Below are positions 13,705 through 21,066 of a DNA stretch of 25,408 nt, piece after piece. The stretch is from Thermoplasmatota archaeon. GTDB lineage: Archaea; Thermoplasmatota; E2; DHVEG-1. The position numbers were made by a program, and so were the translations under genes. A model generated the notes under the pieces. That model saw only the letters and a program-made list of their open reading frames with translations. It ran no database searches and was not told the origin of the DNA. The DNA is taken from assembly GCA_016930995.1 (NCBI GenBank), contig JAFGFQ010000032.1, positions 1 through 25,408 of the forward strand. Reading direction: 5' to 3'. Within the stretch, counting starts at the first letter, position 1. Every line of letters begins with the position of its first letter.

Positions 13705-14871
13705 TTATAACATTTTATCCTTTTTAACCATGCAGATAAATAAATTACGGTCTTTGAGATACCGAATGTGCTCGCTGACGAAAACAGATGATCCGTCTTT
13801 CTTCTTATGGATGTCTTTTGTTTGGATGCTCCCTTCTTTTTTTATTTCCTCAAGACTGGCTCGTATAGCTTCGGATGAATCAAGGTAGACGATATCAGAG
13901 AAGGTTAATGCTAACAGCTCTTGTTTGCTGTACCCAAGAATCTGCTGTATGTCTGTCGTGCAATCAACGATATTTGTCTGTTCATCAAAAAGAATCATGT
14001 AATCAAACTCTTTTTCGAGAGTCGAATCAAAGATAGTATCGTTAAAGGATACTGGTTTTGATGACTTGCGCAGGACTTCATGTAACTGTTTGTACGCATC
14101 GCTTAACTTTTTTTGTAACTCTTCAATCTTTCGTTCAGCAACTTGATATTCTGTTGCATCCCTACTAAAACAACGCAATCCTTTAAATTCACCACGACTG
14201 TTGAACATCGGTATGCAAAAGGAACGCACCCAGACCTGATGGGTATTATCTTGCGTCATCCAGTATAAGTCAAGTTTGTTAGAAGAATCGATTTTTTGCT
14301 GGGAAAGCACATGGAGAATTTCTTTGAACTTATTTGCATCCTTTGGCGGTAAAAATTGAAAGATATCCTTACCAATCATCTGTGTATTGGGGTATCCAAG
14401 TGTTTCAGTAATCTTCATTGAACATTTCGTGCAGATACCATTCTCATTCATCTCCCAAACCCAGCCATCAATTTTTTTTAATAGAATTTCATAGTTTGCT
14501 TCTGCTTCTTCCTTTGCTTTGACGGCTTCGATGAAGATTTCGTCTTTTCTAACTCCAACTTTATTAATAGCGAGTTTTAGGCTAGTCATCACGCGATCTA
14601 AAGAATATGTTAAATTGTTAATTTCATAAATCTCACTGTTTTCTAGTTCAACATCCAAATTCCCTTTACTAATTTCATCAATATTTTTTGTTAACTTCTC
14701 CAACGGTATTGTGATAAAATATGATATGACAAATGAGACAACCAGCGTGATAAACAAAATCAAACCAAGGAACATTGATGCGATTTCCAGACCCTGCCAC
14801 GCGCTTATCATAGCCACCGGTATCAGGGCAATCACCAAGCACATTATTGTTAATAAAAATCGTAACCTCAT
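13705..14871 (-). CDS. Membrane HAMP-PAS-PAS sensor protein without kinase domain
   Basis: A 388-residue protein with two membrane helices (about residues 4-25 and 30-53) and almost no extracellular loop. A HAMP domain follows at about 54-105 (TIPLEKLTKNIDEISKGNLD). A PAS domain lies at about 125-235, with DGWVWEMNENGICTKCSMKI and the PAC-like WVRSFCIPMFNSRGEFKGLR. A coiled coil (about 240-265) precedes a second PAS at about 280-385 (QQILGYSKQELLALTFSDIV). No HisKA or HATPase follows; the protein ends soon after PAS2. Its ATG overlaps the histidine kinase stop codon by 4 nt (ATGA), so the two are translationally coupled and may act as partners. The PAS ligand is unknown; Cys and Trp in PAS1 do not show a clear heme site. 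Confidence 0.9.
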   Translation of the reverse strand: MRLRFLLTIMCLVIALIPVAMISAWQGLEIASMFLGLILFITLVVSFVISYFITIPLEKLTKNIDEISKGNLDVELENSEIYEINNLTYSLDRVMTSLKLAINKVGVRKDEIFIEAVKAKEEAEANYEILLKKIDGWVWEMNENGICTKCSMKITETLGYPNTQMIGKDIFQFLPPKDANKFKEILHVLSQQKIDSSNKLDLYWMTQDNTHQVWVRSFCIPMFNSRGEFKGLRCFSRDATEYQVAERKIEELQKKLSDAYKQLHEVLRKSSKPVSFNDTIFDSTLEKEFDYMILFDEQTNIVDCTTDIQQILGYSKQELLALTFSDIVYLDSSEAIRASLEEIKKEGSIQTKDIHKKKDGSSVFVSEHIRYLKDRNLFICMVKKDKML

Positions 14872-16289
14872 TTTTTCACCTTTAGTTCTCCTCTCGATTC
14901 CTTTTCTAAGCGTGTATTTTCTCCTTTCGAAGTTTCCTCACCAAATATGTTACCAATATTTCTTTTTAATTCATCAGCGTGTGTATGACGAAGGATATTT
15001 TGGTTTTCCAAAGTGGTAATATAACGTATGAGATCGTCCTTTCTAAGGGAACGTTTATGTTTTAGTTCATTAAACTCGATTTCTCCCATTGGACCGAGCA
15101 TATTCATAAGTTCTATTCGTATTTTCTTTTCAATCTCCCCTTTTTGTGAAAAGAGAACCTTGATTGGTTCGATATCATAGATGGGTTCAAGGGGGACGGT
15201 GAAGTAAAACGTGCTGCCCACTCCTGGTTTACTTTCGACCCAAATTTTTCCTTTTTGCGCTTCGATAATCCCGCGGCAAATCGTGAGTCCAAGACCTGTT
15301 CCGCCGTAGTTCCTACTTAGTGAATTTTCCACTTGGTAGAATGGTTCGAACACCCGTATTTGATCATTTGGGTCCAAACCCACACCTTTATCTTTTACAC
15401 TAAAGAGAACATAATCCTTTTGCATCTGCATATCGATTTCAACAGTACTGTTTTTCGGGGAAAATTTAATCGCATTATGAACAAGATTCCGCAGTACTTG
15501 GCTGATTCGGTCTGGATCTATTTCAATTAACGGCAACTCTCTAGGAGTCGTTATCAGTGTGATATTTTTCTCTTGGGCAAATCCGTTCATGAATTCGACA
15601 GTCTCTCGGATTACTTCAGAGAGATTCGACTCTCGAAATACGAATTTCAATCGTGCTGCTTCAATACGTGAAATCTCTAGGAAGTCTTCGATGATTTTGT
15701 TGAGTCGCTCTGCATTCCTTAGGATTATATCGAGACTTTCCTTTTGTTTTTCTGTCAGTTTTCCGAAATATTCGTGTTGCATCATCTGTAACTGTGCCTT
15801 CAATGGAGTGATTGGTGTGCGAAGCTCATGGGAAGTGATGCTGAGGAACTCCGATTTTGATTTGTCAAGGTTGAGGCGTTCTTCTTCCATTTTACTTAAT
15901 GCTAGTGCACTTCGGTTGAATGCTTCACTGAGTTGAGCAAGTTCATCGTTTGTGTTTATTTTTGTTCTGACTTTGAAGTTCCCTTTTTCTAACTCCAAAG
16001 TCGCTTTGTACAGATCCCGAATTGGTTTGGAAAATGAACGGGATATTAAAAATCCGATTAACATAGTGTTGACTGCGATGAGAATGATTATAAGCAAAGC
16101 AGCAGCATTCAATAGCATTTGTTGTTGTCGGAAAAATTCGGAATTTTCTATTATAAATGAATTTGAGATAAGATAAAAATATCCAATTCCAATTCCGGGC
16201 GCAACGAATCCTACTAATAAGAATAGTAATGTAAGTTTTGCGTTTATCCGACCGAAGATATATCTCTTCAGACTGAAAGGTTCTTTCAT
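14868..16289 (-). CDS. Membrane HAMP histidine kinase with C-terminal extension
   Basis: A 473-residue sensor kinase. It has two membrane helices (about residues 19-41 and 60-82) with a short loop between, a HAMP domain (about 83-137), and a HisKA domain with the phospho-acceptor His154 in SITSHELRTPITPLKAQL. The HATPase domain covers about 260-367: N-box RNLVHNAIKFSP, G1 DKGVGL, F-box FEPFYQVENS and G2 NYGGTGLGLTICRG. After the kinase is an unusual 100-residue tail (about 373-473) of helices, including MLGPMGEIEFNELK and LIRYITTLENQNIL, that I do not recognise. It lies between the triple-domain protein and the PAS protein. The likely partner is the receiver protein divergently encoded at 17869; this is an inference from proximity. 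Confidence 0.95.
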   Translation of the reverse strand: MKEPFSLKRYIFGRINAKLTLLFLLVGFVAPGIGIGYFYLISNSFIIENSEFFRQQQMLLNAAALLIIILIAVNTMLIGFLISRSFSKPIRDLYKATLELEKGNFKVRTKINTNDELAQLSEAFNRSALALSKMEEERLNLDKSKSEFLSITSHELRTPITPLKAQLQMMQHEYFGKLTEKQKESLDIILRNAERLNKIIEDFLEISRIEAARLKFVFRESNLSEVIRETVEFMNGFAQEKNITLITTPRELPLIEIDPDRISQVLRNLVHNAIKFSPKNSTVEIDMQMQKDYVLFSVKDKGVGLDPNDQIRVFEPFYQVENSLSRNYGGTGLGLTICRGIIEAQKGKIWVESKPGVGSTFYFTVPLEPIYDIEPIKVLFSQKGEIEKKIRIELMNMLGPMGEIEFNELKHKRSLRKDDLIRYITTLENQNILRHTHADELKRNIGNIFGEETSKGENTRLEKESRGELKVKK

Positions 16290-16402
16290 TCTTGGTCGTC
16301 TCTTTTTATCTTCTCATACGAAGATTTTAATGGTGCTTTTGTTCTAATTCTTTTTTTTCTTTATGGTGATATCTTTTTTTCCACATATTTTCTAAATTAT
16401 TC

Positions 16403-16418
16403 ATATCATATTTGATAT
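16403..16418. repeat. 6-bp inverted repeat between sensory genes
   Basis: ATATCA-TATT-TGATAT, perfect arms, in the 145-bp gap after the triple-domain gene and before the histidine kinase gene. AT-rich, so it could be chance, an operator or a weak hairpin. Confidence 0.25.
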
Positions 16419-16434
16419 AAATTTTTAATATTGA

Positions 16435-17655
16435 TCAGGGTGACATTGCTTGATGTAATTCAATCATGTGAAAATTAACTCCTATTTCTTCAATTTTTAA
16501 CAGATATTTTTTATCGAGTGATTCCTTAAATTGTTGTATAAAATCTTCACTATTTTGCTTCTCGAGAGACTGTAGAATATTTTCAAGAAGTTGTTGAATC
16601 GCTCTACGAACATCCGTATCACTAATGGTATCAAAAGTATCAGAAATTATGATGTGGTATGGTTCATCCTGATGAACCGATGGCTCCACTTTTATTTTTT
16701 TAAGAAATTCGTATTTATTATCATTTTTTCGGAGAAATGAATTCACCAGTGAAATCGCATTGTTCTCCGAACTTTTTTTACTTAGGGCATCAACCAATGT
16801 CTTTATCACTTGTGAAAATAAAGCGTTGTACCCTACATTCTGCGATGTCAAGGCAACCCCCATCTCATTGAGTTTACCAAGATATTCAAACGTCAATTGA
16901 CCTTTTAAATCACCAACAATAGAATTTCGACCGATCTCTGATAGGGTTTTTTCAATCTCTTGGAGGATTGATTTGATTGCTCTTCCAACGTCTTGGGGTT
17001 CAATGGTGTTGATCTGCGGTTGGAGCGCGATTTCTTCAGTCCCTAATGTATATCGTACGTCATTCATCGATAAATATGTTAGAAACGGGTAATGTTGTTT
17101 CAACACATCAACGTGTTGTTTAATTGTATTTATCGCAAATGCTTTCGAGGTTTGTTTTTCAACAACGTCAATAAGGACTTTTAAGAAACGGCGTAAAATA
17201 TCTGAATTTTGTAAATCCAACAAATGAACCGTTTTTTTTTCTACGATAAACATTGATTGCATAAGAGATAAATCCAAATCCATTGATTTCAGGAGAAATC
17301 TATCATAATTGATACCAATTTTTTCACGAGTTTCTCGTATAAAAAAATACCCCGCAGTTTTTCCTAATGACTTCATTATCGTCCTTAAAAGCTCCTGTAA
17401 AGAAAGTCCTACTTCCAGTGGTGAAATCGTATTCAACTGCTCTTGTACCTTTACAGTTCCTTCTAATTCCAAGGTGCGAGAATTTTTTATTTCAATCGCT
17501 TGTAAAAAAGAATAGGATTTCTCGAGTTTTTTTAAGAGATTTCGAATAGCTACTGCTGCATATTCCTCTGATGTTTTTCTCCCTATGATATCAATTATTG
17601 TCTCAATAAATTGTCTGGTAACATCAGCAGTATCCAGCATATACTCCCATCTCAT
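16435..17655 (-). CDS. Protein of three tandem copies of an unrecognised ~125-residue domain
   Basis: A 406-residue soluble protein made of three related repeats, at about residues 7-135, 142-270 and 275-402. Each repeat has: a helix ending in K-T/S-S (GRKTSEE, EKQTSKA, SKKSSEN); a Y-x-FL motif (YSFLQAIEI, YPFLTYLSM, YEFLKKIKV); a variable acidic stretch; an I-x-x-x-x-V-x-x-x-I/L turn (ISPLEVGLSLQELL, IEPQDVGRAIKSIL, ISDTDVRRAIQQLL); a basic-acidic helix; and the ending MDLDLSLMQ, MGVALTS or IGVNFHMIE. The same domain occurs alone in the protein at 3066-3515. I do not recognise it. The first ATG is 2 nt after GGAGAG and a second lies 15 nt downstream, so the exact start is uncertain. It is the first gene of the sensory island. 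Confidence 0.88.
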   Translation of the reverse strand: MRWEYMLDTADVTRQFIETIIDIIGRKTSEEYAAVAIRNLLKKLEKSYSFLQAIEIKNSRTLELEGTVKVQEQLNTISPLEVGLSLQELLRTIMKSLGKTAGYFFIRETREKIGINYDRFLLKSMDLDLSLMQSMFIVEKKTVHLLDLQNSDILRRFLKVLIDVVEKQTSKAFAINTIKQHVDVLKQHYPFLTYLSMNDVRYTLGTEEIALQPQINTIEPQDVGRAIKSILQEIEKTLSEIGRNSIVGDLKGQLTFEYLGKLNEMGVALTSQNVGYNALFSQVIKTLVDALSKKSSENNAISLVNSFLRKNDNKYEFLKKIKVEPSVHQDEPYHIIISDTFDTISDTDVRRAIQQLLENILQSLEKQNSEDFIQQFKESLDKKYLLKIEEIGVNFHMIELHQAMSP

Positions 17656-17760
17656 CTCTCCTCTGAGAATCTATTCGAGTGGTTTCCATCTCCAAAAAAC
17701 ATAATATCAATGTTCTTTAAATTACTTGCTTTGTGTACAAAGATTATTAAATTGTTGTAT

Positions 17761-17777
17761 CTTTTATGTGATAAAAG
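17761..17777. promoter_or_regulatory. Inverted repeat 1 in the divergent promoter of the sensory island
   Basis: CTTTTAT-GTG-ATAAAAG, perfect 7-bp arms with a 3-nt centre. It lies in the 213-bp divergent region between the triple-domain gene and the response regulator gene and only 3 nt from a second inverted repeat. Confidence 0.5.
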
Positions 17778-17780
17778 TTA

Positions 17781-17802
17781 TTGAGATATCCGATTATCTC
17801 AA
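17781..17802. promoter_or_regulatory. Inverted repeat 2 in the divergent promoter of the sensory island
   Basis: TTGAGATA-TCCGAT-TATCTCAA, perfect 8-bp arms with a 6-nt spacer. The distance between arm centres is about 14 bp, so a dimeric regulator could bind here. It is about 40 bp upstream of the response regulator TATA box. Confidence 0.55.
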
Positions 17803-17839
17803 AAGAATCAAGAGTAAAACGAAAGAAAAATAACATTAA

Positions 17840-17849
17840 TTATTTATAC
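17840..17849 (+). promoter_or_regulatory. TATA box for the response regulator gene
   Basis: ATTATTTATA, about 26 nt before 17869-17873, predicts transcription almost at the start codon and so a leaderless mRNA. Confidence 0.6.
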
Positions 17850-17868
17850 TATATTGTTGTTGAGCAGC

Positions 17869-18250
17869 ATGGATGGCCAAAACTATACTCATCGTTGATG
17901 ATTACGCAGATATCCTTGTTTCGGTAAAACAAGTTCTCGAAAGTATCTCCGATAAGTATCATGTTATCGGTGTTGATAGTGGAGAAAAATGTCTCCAGAT
18001 ATTACAGGAGAATCAACTCCCCGATCTTATTTTGCTTGATATCATGATGCCCGGTATGAGCGGCTGGGACGTTGCTGCTCGTATAAAAGAAGATGACCGT
18101 TGGCGCGATATTCCTATCGTCTTTTTAAGTGCAAAAGGTGATGACATGAGTACGGGAATCGGACATCTCACGTCGGAAGATTATATTGTGAAACCCTTTG
18201 ATATTATGAAATTAAAAGAATGTATTGACCGTATTTTACATATTCCATAA
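17869..18250 (+). CDS. Single-domain response regulator (receiver only)
   Basis: A 125-residue CheY-like receiver domain (counting from 17873). It has the acidic pocket IVDDYAD (Asp9/Asp10), the phospho-acceptor Asp56 in LILLDIMMPGMSGWDV, a conserved Ser in FLSAKGD and the Lys in VKPFD. There is no output domain, so it must act by protein contact. The ATG at 17873 is in frame with the rest. An ATG at 17869 is out of frame, but it lies near the predicted transcription start. It is divergent from the triple-domain and histidine kinase genes and is the only receiver in the window, hence the likely phosphorylation partner of the kinase (inferred). A T-run (GTTTTTTAAAAATTTT, about 18310-18325) follows the gene. 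Confidence 0.92.
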
Positions 18251-18342
18251 ATACTGTTACTTACCTAGGAAAAGATATCTTTTGTATCTTCGGAAGTATG
18301 AGCGATGATTGTTTTTTAAAAATTTTAGTAGTAAGATATACA

Positions 18343-18361
18343 CCACATATATTTATATAAT
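18343..18361 (+). promoter_or_regulatory. AT-rich promoter region upstream of the M14 gene
   Basis: ACATATATTTATATAATA is a strong TATA-like stretch, but it is 140 nt before the ATG. A second TATA-like element (TAGTATATC, about 18469-18477) lies about 25-30 nt before 18501 and would give a near-leaderless transcript. I cannot tell which is used. The gap from 18251 to 18500 contains no other gene I can support. Confidence 0.35.
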
Positions 18362-18500
18362 ATTGGAATCTATACTATACCGAAGAGAAAATAATTCTCA
18401 TCAAATCAATAACCTGGTAGACACTATTCTGATGCAACAGGGCTTGTGTAAGCATCATGAAAAAAACCTAGTATATCATGGGTATAGGGGGATAATAAAA

Positions 18501-20873
18501 ATGCAAAAAAAGAAAAAACTACAACAGCACATCTATGTGCTACTCATTTGTTTTCTCGTCGGTATCGCGACTATTTTTGGTCCTATCTCTATTGCATCTC
18601 ATAAAATGAATCAACCAGAGGATTCTATCATTGCGGCTATAGAACTCACTTATTCAGACACTCTAAAAACACTTGATGAACGTGGCGTAATCATCCTTGC
18701 TATTGATAAACCAAGGGAATCCGCAGTGGTCCTTGTTTCCCCGCAGGATTTTCTATGGCTGTCTGAACACCATCTCAGACCACAGATAGTCCCTGATGAG
18801 ATCGCAGAAAAACAAGGATGGAAATATACTGCGGATTTTGAACGTGATTTTCATAATTATGCGCAGATGACAACAGAACTGCAGAGTATTGCAAGTTCAT
18901 ATCCTGCGATTACTGCATTGTATAATCTAGGACAAAGCGTGCAAGGAAGAATCATCTGGGGGTTGAAAATCACTGACAATCCATCGACTGAGGAAGATGA
19001 ACCGGAAATACGAGTGTGCGGGGTTCATCATGGAAATGAGTATATGGGCGCGGAACTCTCTCTTCTTCTTGCTCAGTACCTCACCCAGAATTATGCTACA
19101 AATTCAACGGTAGCAACCCTTGTGAACTCACGGGAAATTTGGATTATGCCCATGGTCAATCCAGATGGTCGTGAAATGTCTACACGTGATAATGCAAATG
19201 GTGTCGATCTCAATCGTGATTATGGATACATGTGGGGTGGCCAAGGAGGGTCGCCAGCCCCGTTCTCCCAACCGGAGACACAGATTATTCGAGCCAATGC
19301 CTTGGACAATTACTTTGTCTTGTCTCTTTCGTATCATACGACTGCTGAGATTGTTAATTATATCTGGAATTACAAACATCAGCGAGTACCGGACAACACG
19401 GTGGTGGAATATCTTTCAAATAAATATGGGTCTCATAATGGCTACTGGGTGGTCGAAGGATATGATTGGTATCAGACCATGGGGGATACCAATGATTTCA
19501 GCTATGGGTGCCGTGGTGATATCGACTGGACGATTGAAACACCAAACACAAATATCCCTGCAGTATGGGAACTGCATCGTGAGGCGATGTTTGATATTAT
19601 CAAAGGGGCGGACCTGGGGCTTCGTGGCATCGTCACAGATGCACAGACCGGCCAACCCCTTGCAGCAACCGTGTGGGTCGAGGAAGCCTACTGGCCGTGT
19701 TTTTCTGACCCACTTGTTGGCGATTATCATAAACCACTCATGCCTGGTTCCTATCATGTGGCTGTGCGAGCAAATGGTTACCAGGAACAAGAATTCACCG
19801 TTGAGGTTTATTCAGGTCATCCGACGTATTTGAATGTGACGTTATCACGGGAAAATAGTTTTTTTGGATATCAAATCACTATCGCACGGTTTGTGGCTCC
19901 ATCTAATAATTTCCAAAATAACCCAACAGAGGCCATTGCCGCACTAGGTCCACCAGATGAGAGTTGTGCCTCCCTTGGTGTGGGTGGATATATCGTTATT
20001 GATATGAAGGATAATATCACCGATGGTGAAGACTCTGATTTCAGGGTCTATGAAGGAGATGGGGTCCTTGATGGATATAGTGTGTACGGTTCTTCGTACT
20101 GGAACGGCCCTTGGAGCATGATTGGAGCAGGGATGGGAACAACTGAATTTGACCTTGGTGATGTCTCTCTTGAATCTGTTCGTTATCTTAAGATTCTGGA
20201 TGATGGCAATGGAAACCCCGGTGAGGTCAACCCAGGCTGTGATATTGATGCCGTGGAGAATCTTGCTGCTGCCAATGCAAATCTTCCTCCTAATATTCCT
20301 GCAACCCCGAGTGGGCCTCAGGTGGGAATCGTCAATGCCACGTATTCTTATATGACATCGACGACTGACCCTGAATCATCACAAGTGTATTATCTTTGGT
20401 CCTGGGGCGATGAGAATAGTTCTTGGCTTGGTCCTTTTGATTCTGGTGCATCAGTACAGGCGACTCATGACTGGAACACTGCAGGTAATTATTCTGTCAA
20501 AGTAAAGGCAAAGGATGGTCTTGGGGTTGAAAGTGGGTGGTCAGATCCGCTCTTGGTTTGTATCCAAGCAGGTCCGTTAATAGAGATAGGTCAGATTACG
20601 ACTGGGTTTGGTCGAATACGCGTGCAGATAACAAACACGGGTGCTAGGCAAGCATTGAATGTTTCTTGGTCGATTTTGTTAAACGATGGTTTGGTTCTTC
20701 TTGGGCGACAGACTACCGGGGCGATTCAAGAAATAGCTCCTGGGTCTAGTAGTACTATACAGAGTCGGTTTCTCTTTGGCCTTGGACGGATTTCGATAGC
20801 AATTAGCGCAGATGATACTGAAAAAACCATTTCTGGGGTCCTTTTTGGCCCCTTTGTCATCATCAAATCCTAA
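18501..20873 (+). CDS. Secreted M14 zinc carboxypeptidase with PKD-like and C-terminal module
   Basis: A 790-residue exported metallocarboxypeptidase. It has a signal peptide (about residues 7-33) and a propeptide-like region, then the M14 domain at about 110-370. Zinc ligands are His177 and Glu180 in VHHGNE and His279 in LSYHTT; the catalytic Glu346 is in DWTIETPN, and NRDY near 238 would bind the substrate carboxylate. A transthyretin-like domain (about 371-450, GLRGIVTDAQTGQPLAATVW) follows, then a jelly-roll-like segment (452-590). A PKD-like domain covers about 598-690 (YYLWSWGDENSSWLG). The last 100 residues are a module shared with the C25 protein downstream. The start at 18501 has GGGGGAT upstream; the ORF is open to 18309, but that part lacks export features. 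It probably digests peptides outside the cell. Confidence 0.94.
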   Translation: MQKKKKLQQHIYVLLICFLVGIATIFGPISIASHKMNQPEDSIIAAIELTYSDTLKTLDERGVIILAIDKPRESAVVLVSPQDFLWLSEHHLRPQIVPDEIAEKQGWKYTADFERDFHNYAQMTTELQSIASSYPAITALYNLGQSVQGRIIWGLKITDNPSTEEDEPEIRVCGVHHGNEYMGAELSLLLAQYLTQNYATNSTVATLVNSREIWIMPMVNPDGREMSTRDNANGVDLNRDYGYMWGGQGGSPAPFSQPETQIIRANALDNYFVLSLSYHTTAEIVNYIWNYKHQRVPDNTVVEYLSNKYGSHNGYWVVEGYDWYQTMGDTNDFSYGCRGDIDWTIETPNTNIPAVWELHREAMFDIIKGADLGLRGIVTDAQTGQPLAATVWVEEAYWPCFSDPLVGDYHKPLMPGSYHVAVRANGYQEQEFTVEVYSGHPTYLNVTLSRENSFFGYQITIARFVAPSNNFQNNPTEAIAALGPPDESCASLGVGGYIVIDMKDNITDGEDSDFRVYEGDGVLDGYSVYGSSYWNGPWSMIGAGMGTTEFDLGDVSLESVRYLKILDDGNGNPGEVNPGCDIDAVENLAAANANLPPNIPATPSGPQVGIVNATYSYMTSTTDPESSQVYYLWSWGDENSSWLGPFDSGASVQATHDWNTAGNYSVKVKAKDGLGVESGWSDPLLVCIQAGPLIEIGQITTGFGRIRVQITNTGARQALNVSWSILLNDGLVLLGRQTTGAIQEIAPGSSSTIQSRFLFGLGRISIAISADDTEKTISGVLFGPFVIIKS

Positions 20874-21003
20874 GTTAGATATTCAACCATATTCCGTTGT
20901 TCTGTAAGGATCGTAAACCTCAATCATCGTATAATAGATAAAAAATAAAGATGGAGAATGTTCTTTTATTGAAGTTACTTTAAATTTTCATACGGTCGAT
21001 ATG

Positions 21004-21014
21004 TATATAAATAG
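21004..21014 (+). promoter_or_regulatory. TATA box for the C25 protease gene
   Basis: TATATAAATAG preceded by CGATATG, about 53 nt before the ATG at 21067. Predicted transcription start is about 21034, leader about 32 nt with AAGGGG near its 3' end. Confidence 0.65.
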
Positions 21015-21066
21015 GAATTTTGTTAGAGTTAATAGGAATAAAAGATTTATAAAGGGGATTTGAAGA

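Noticed and set aside
15559..15936. 125-residue plus-strand frame
   Set aside because: It is antisense to the HisKA region of the histidine kinase.
19165..19833. 222-residue plus-strand frame
   Set aside because: It is another frame of the M14 gene and has no start signal or family motif; the long length is due to codon bias.
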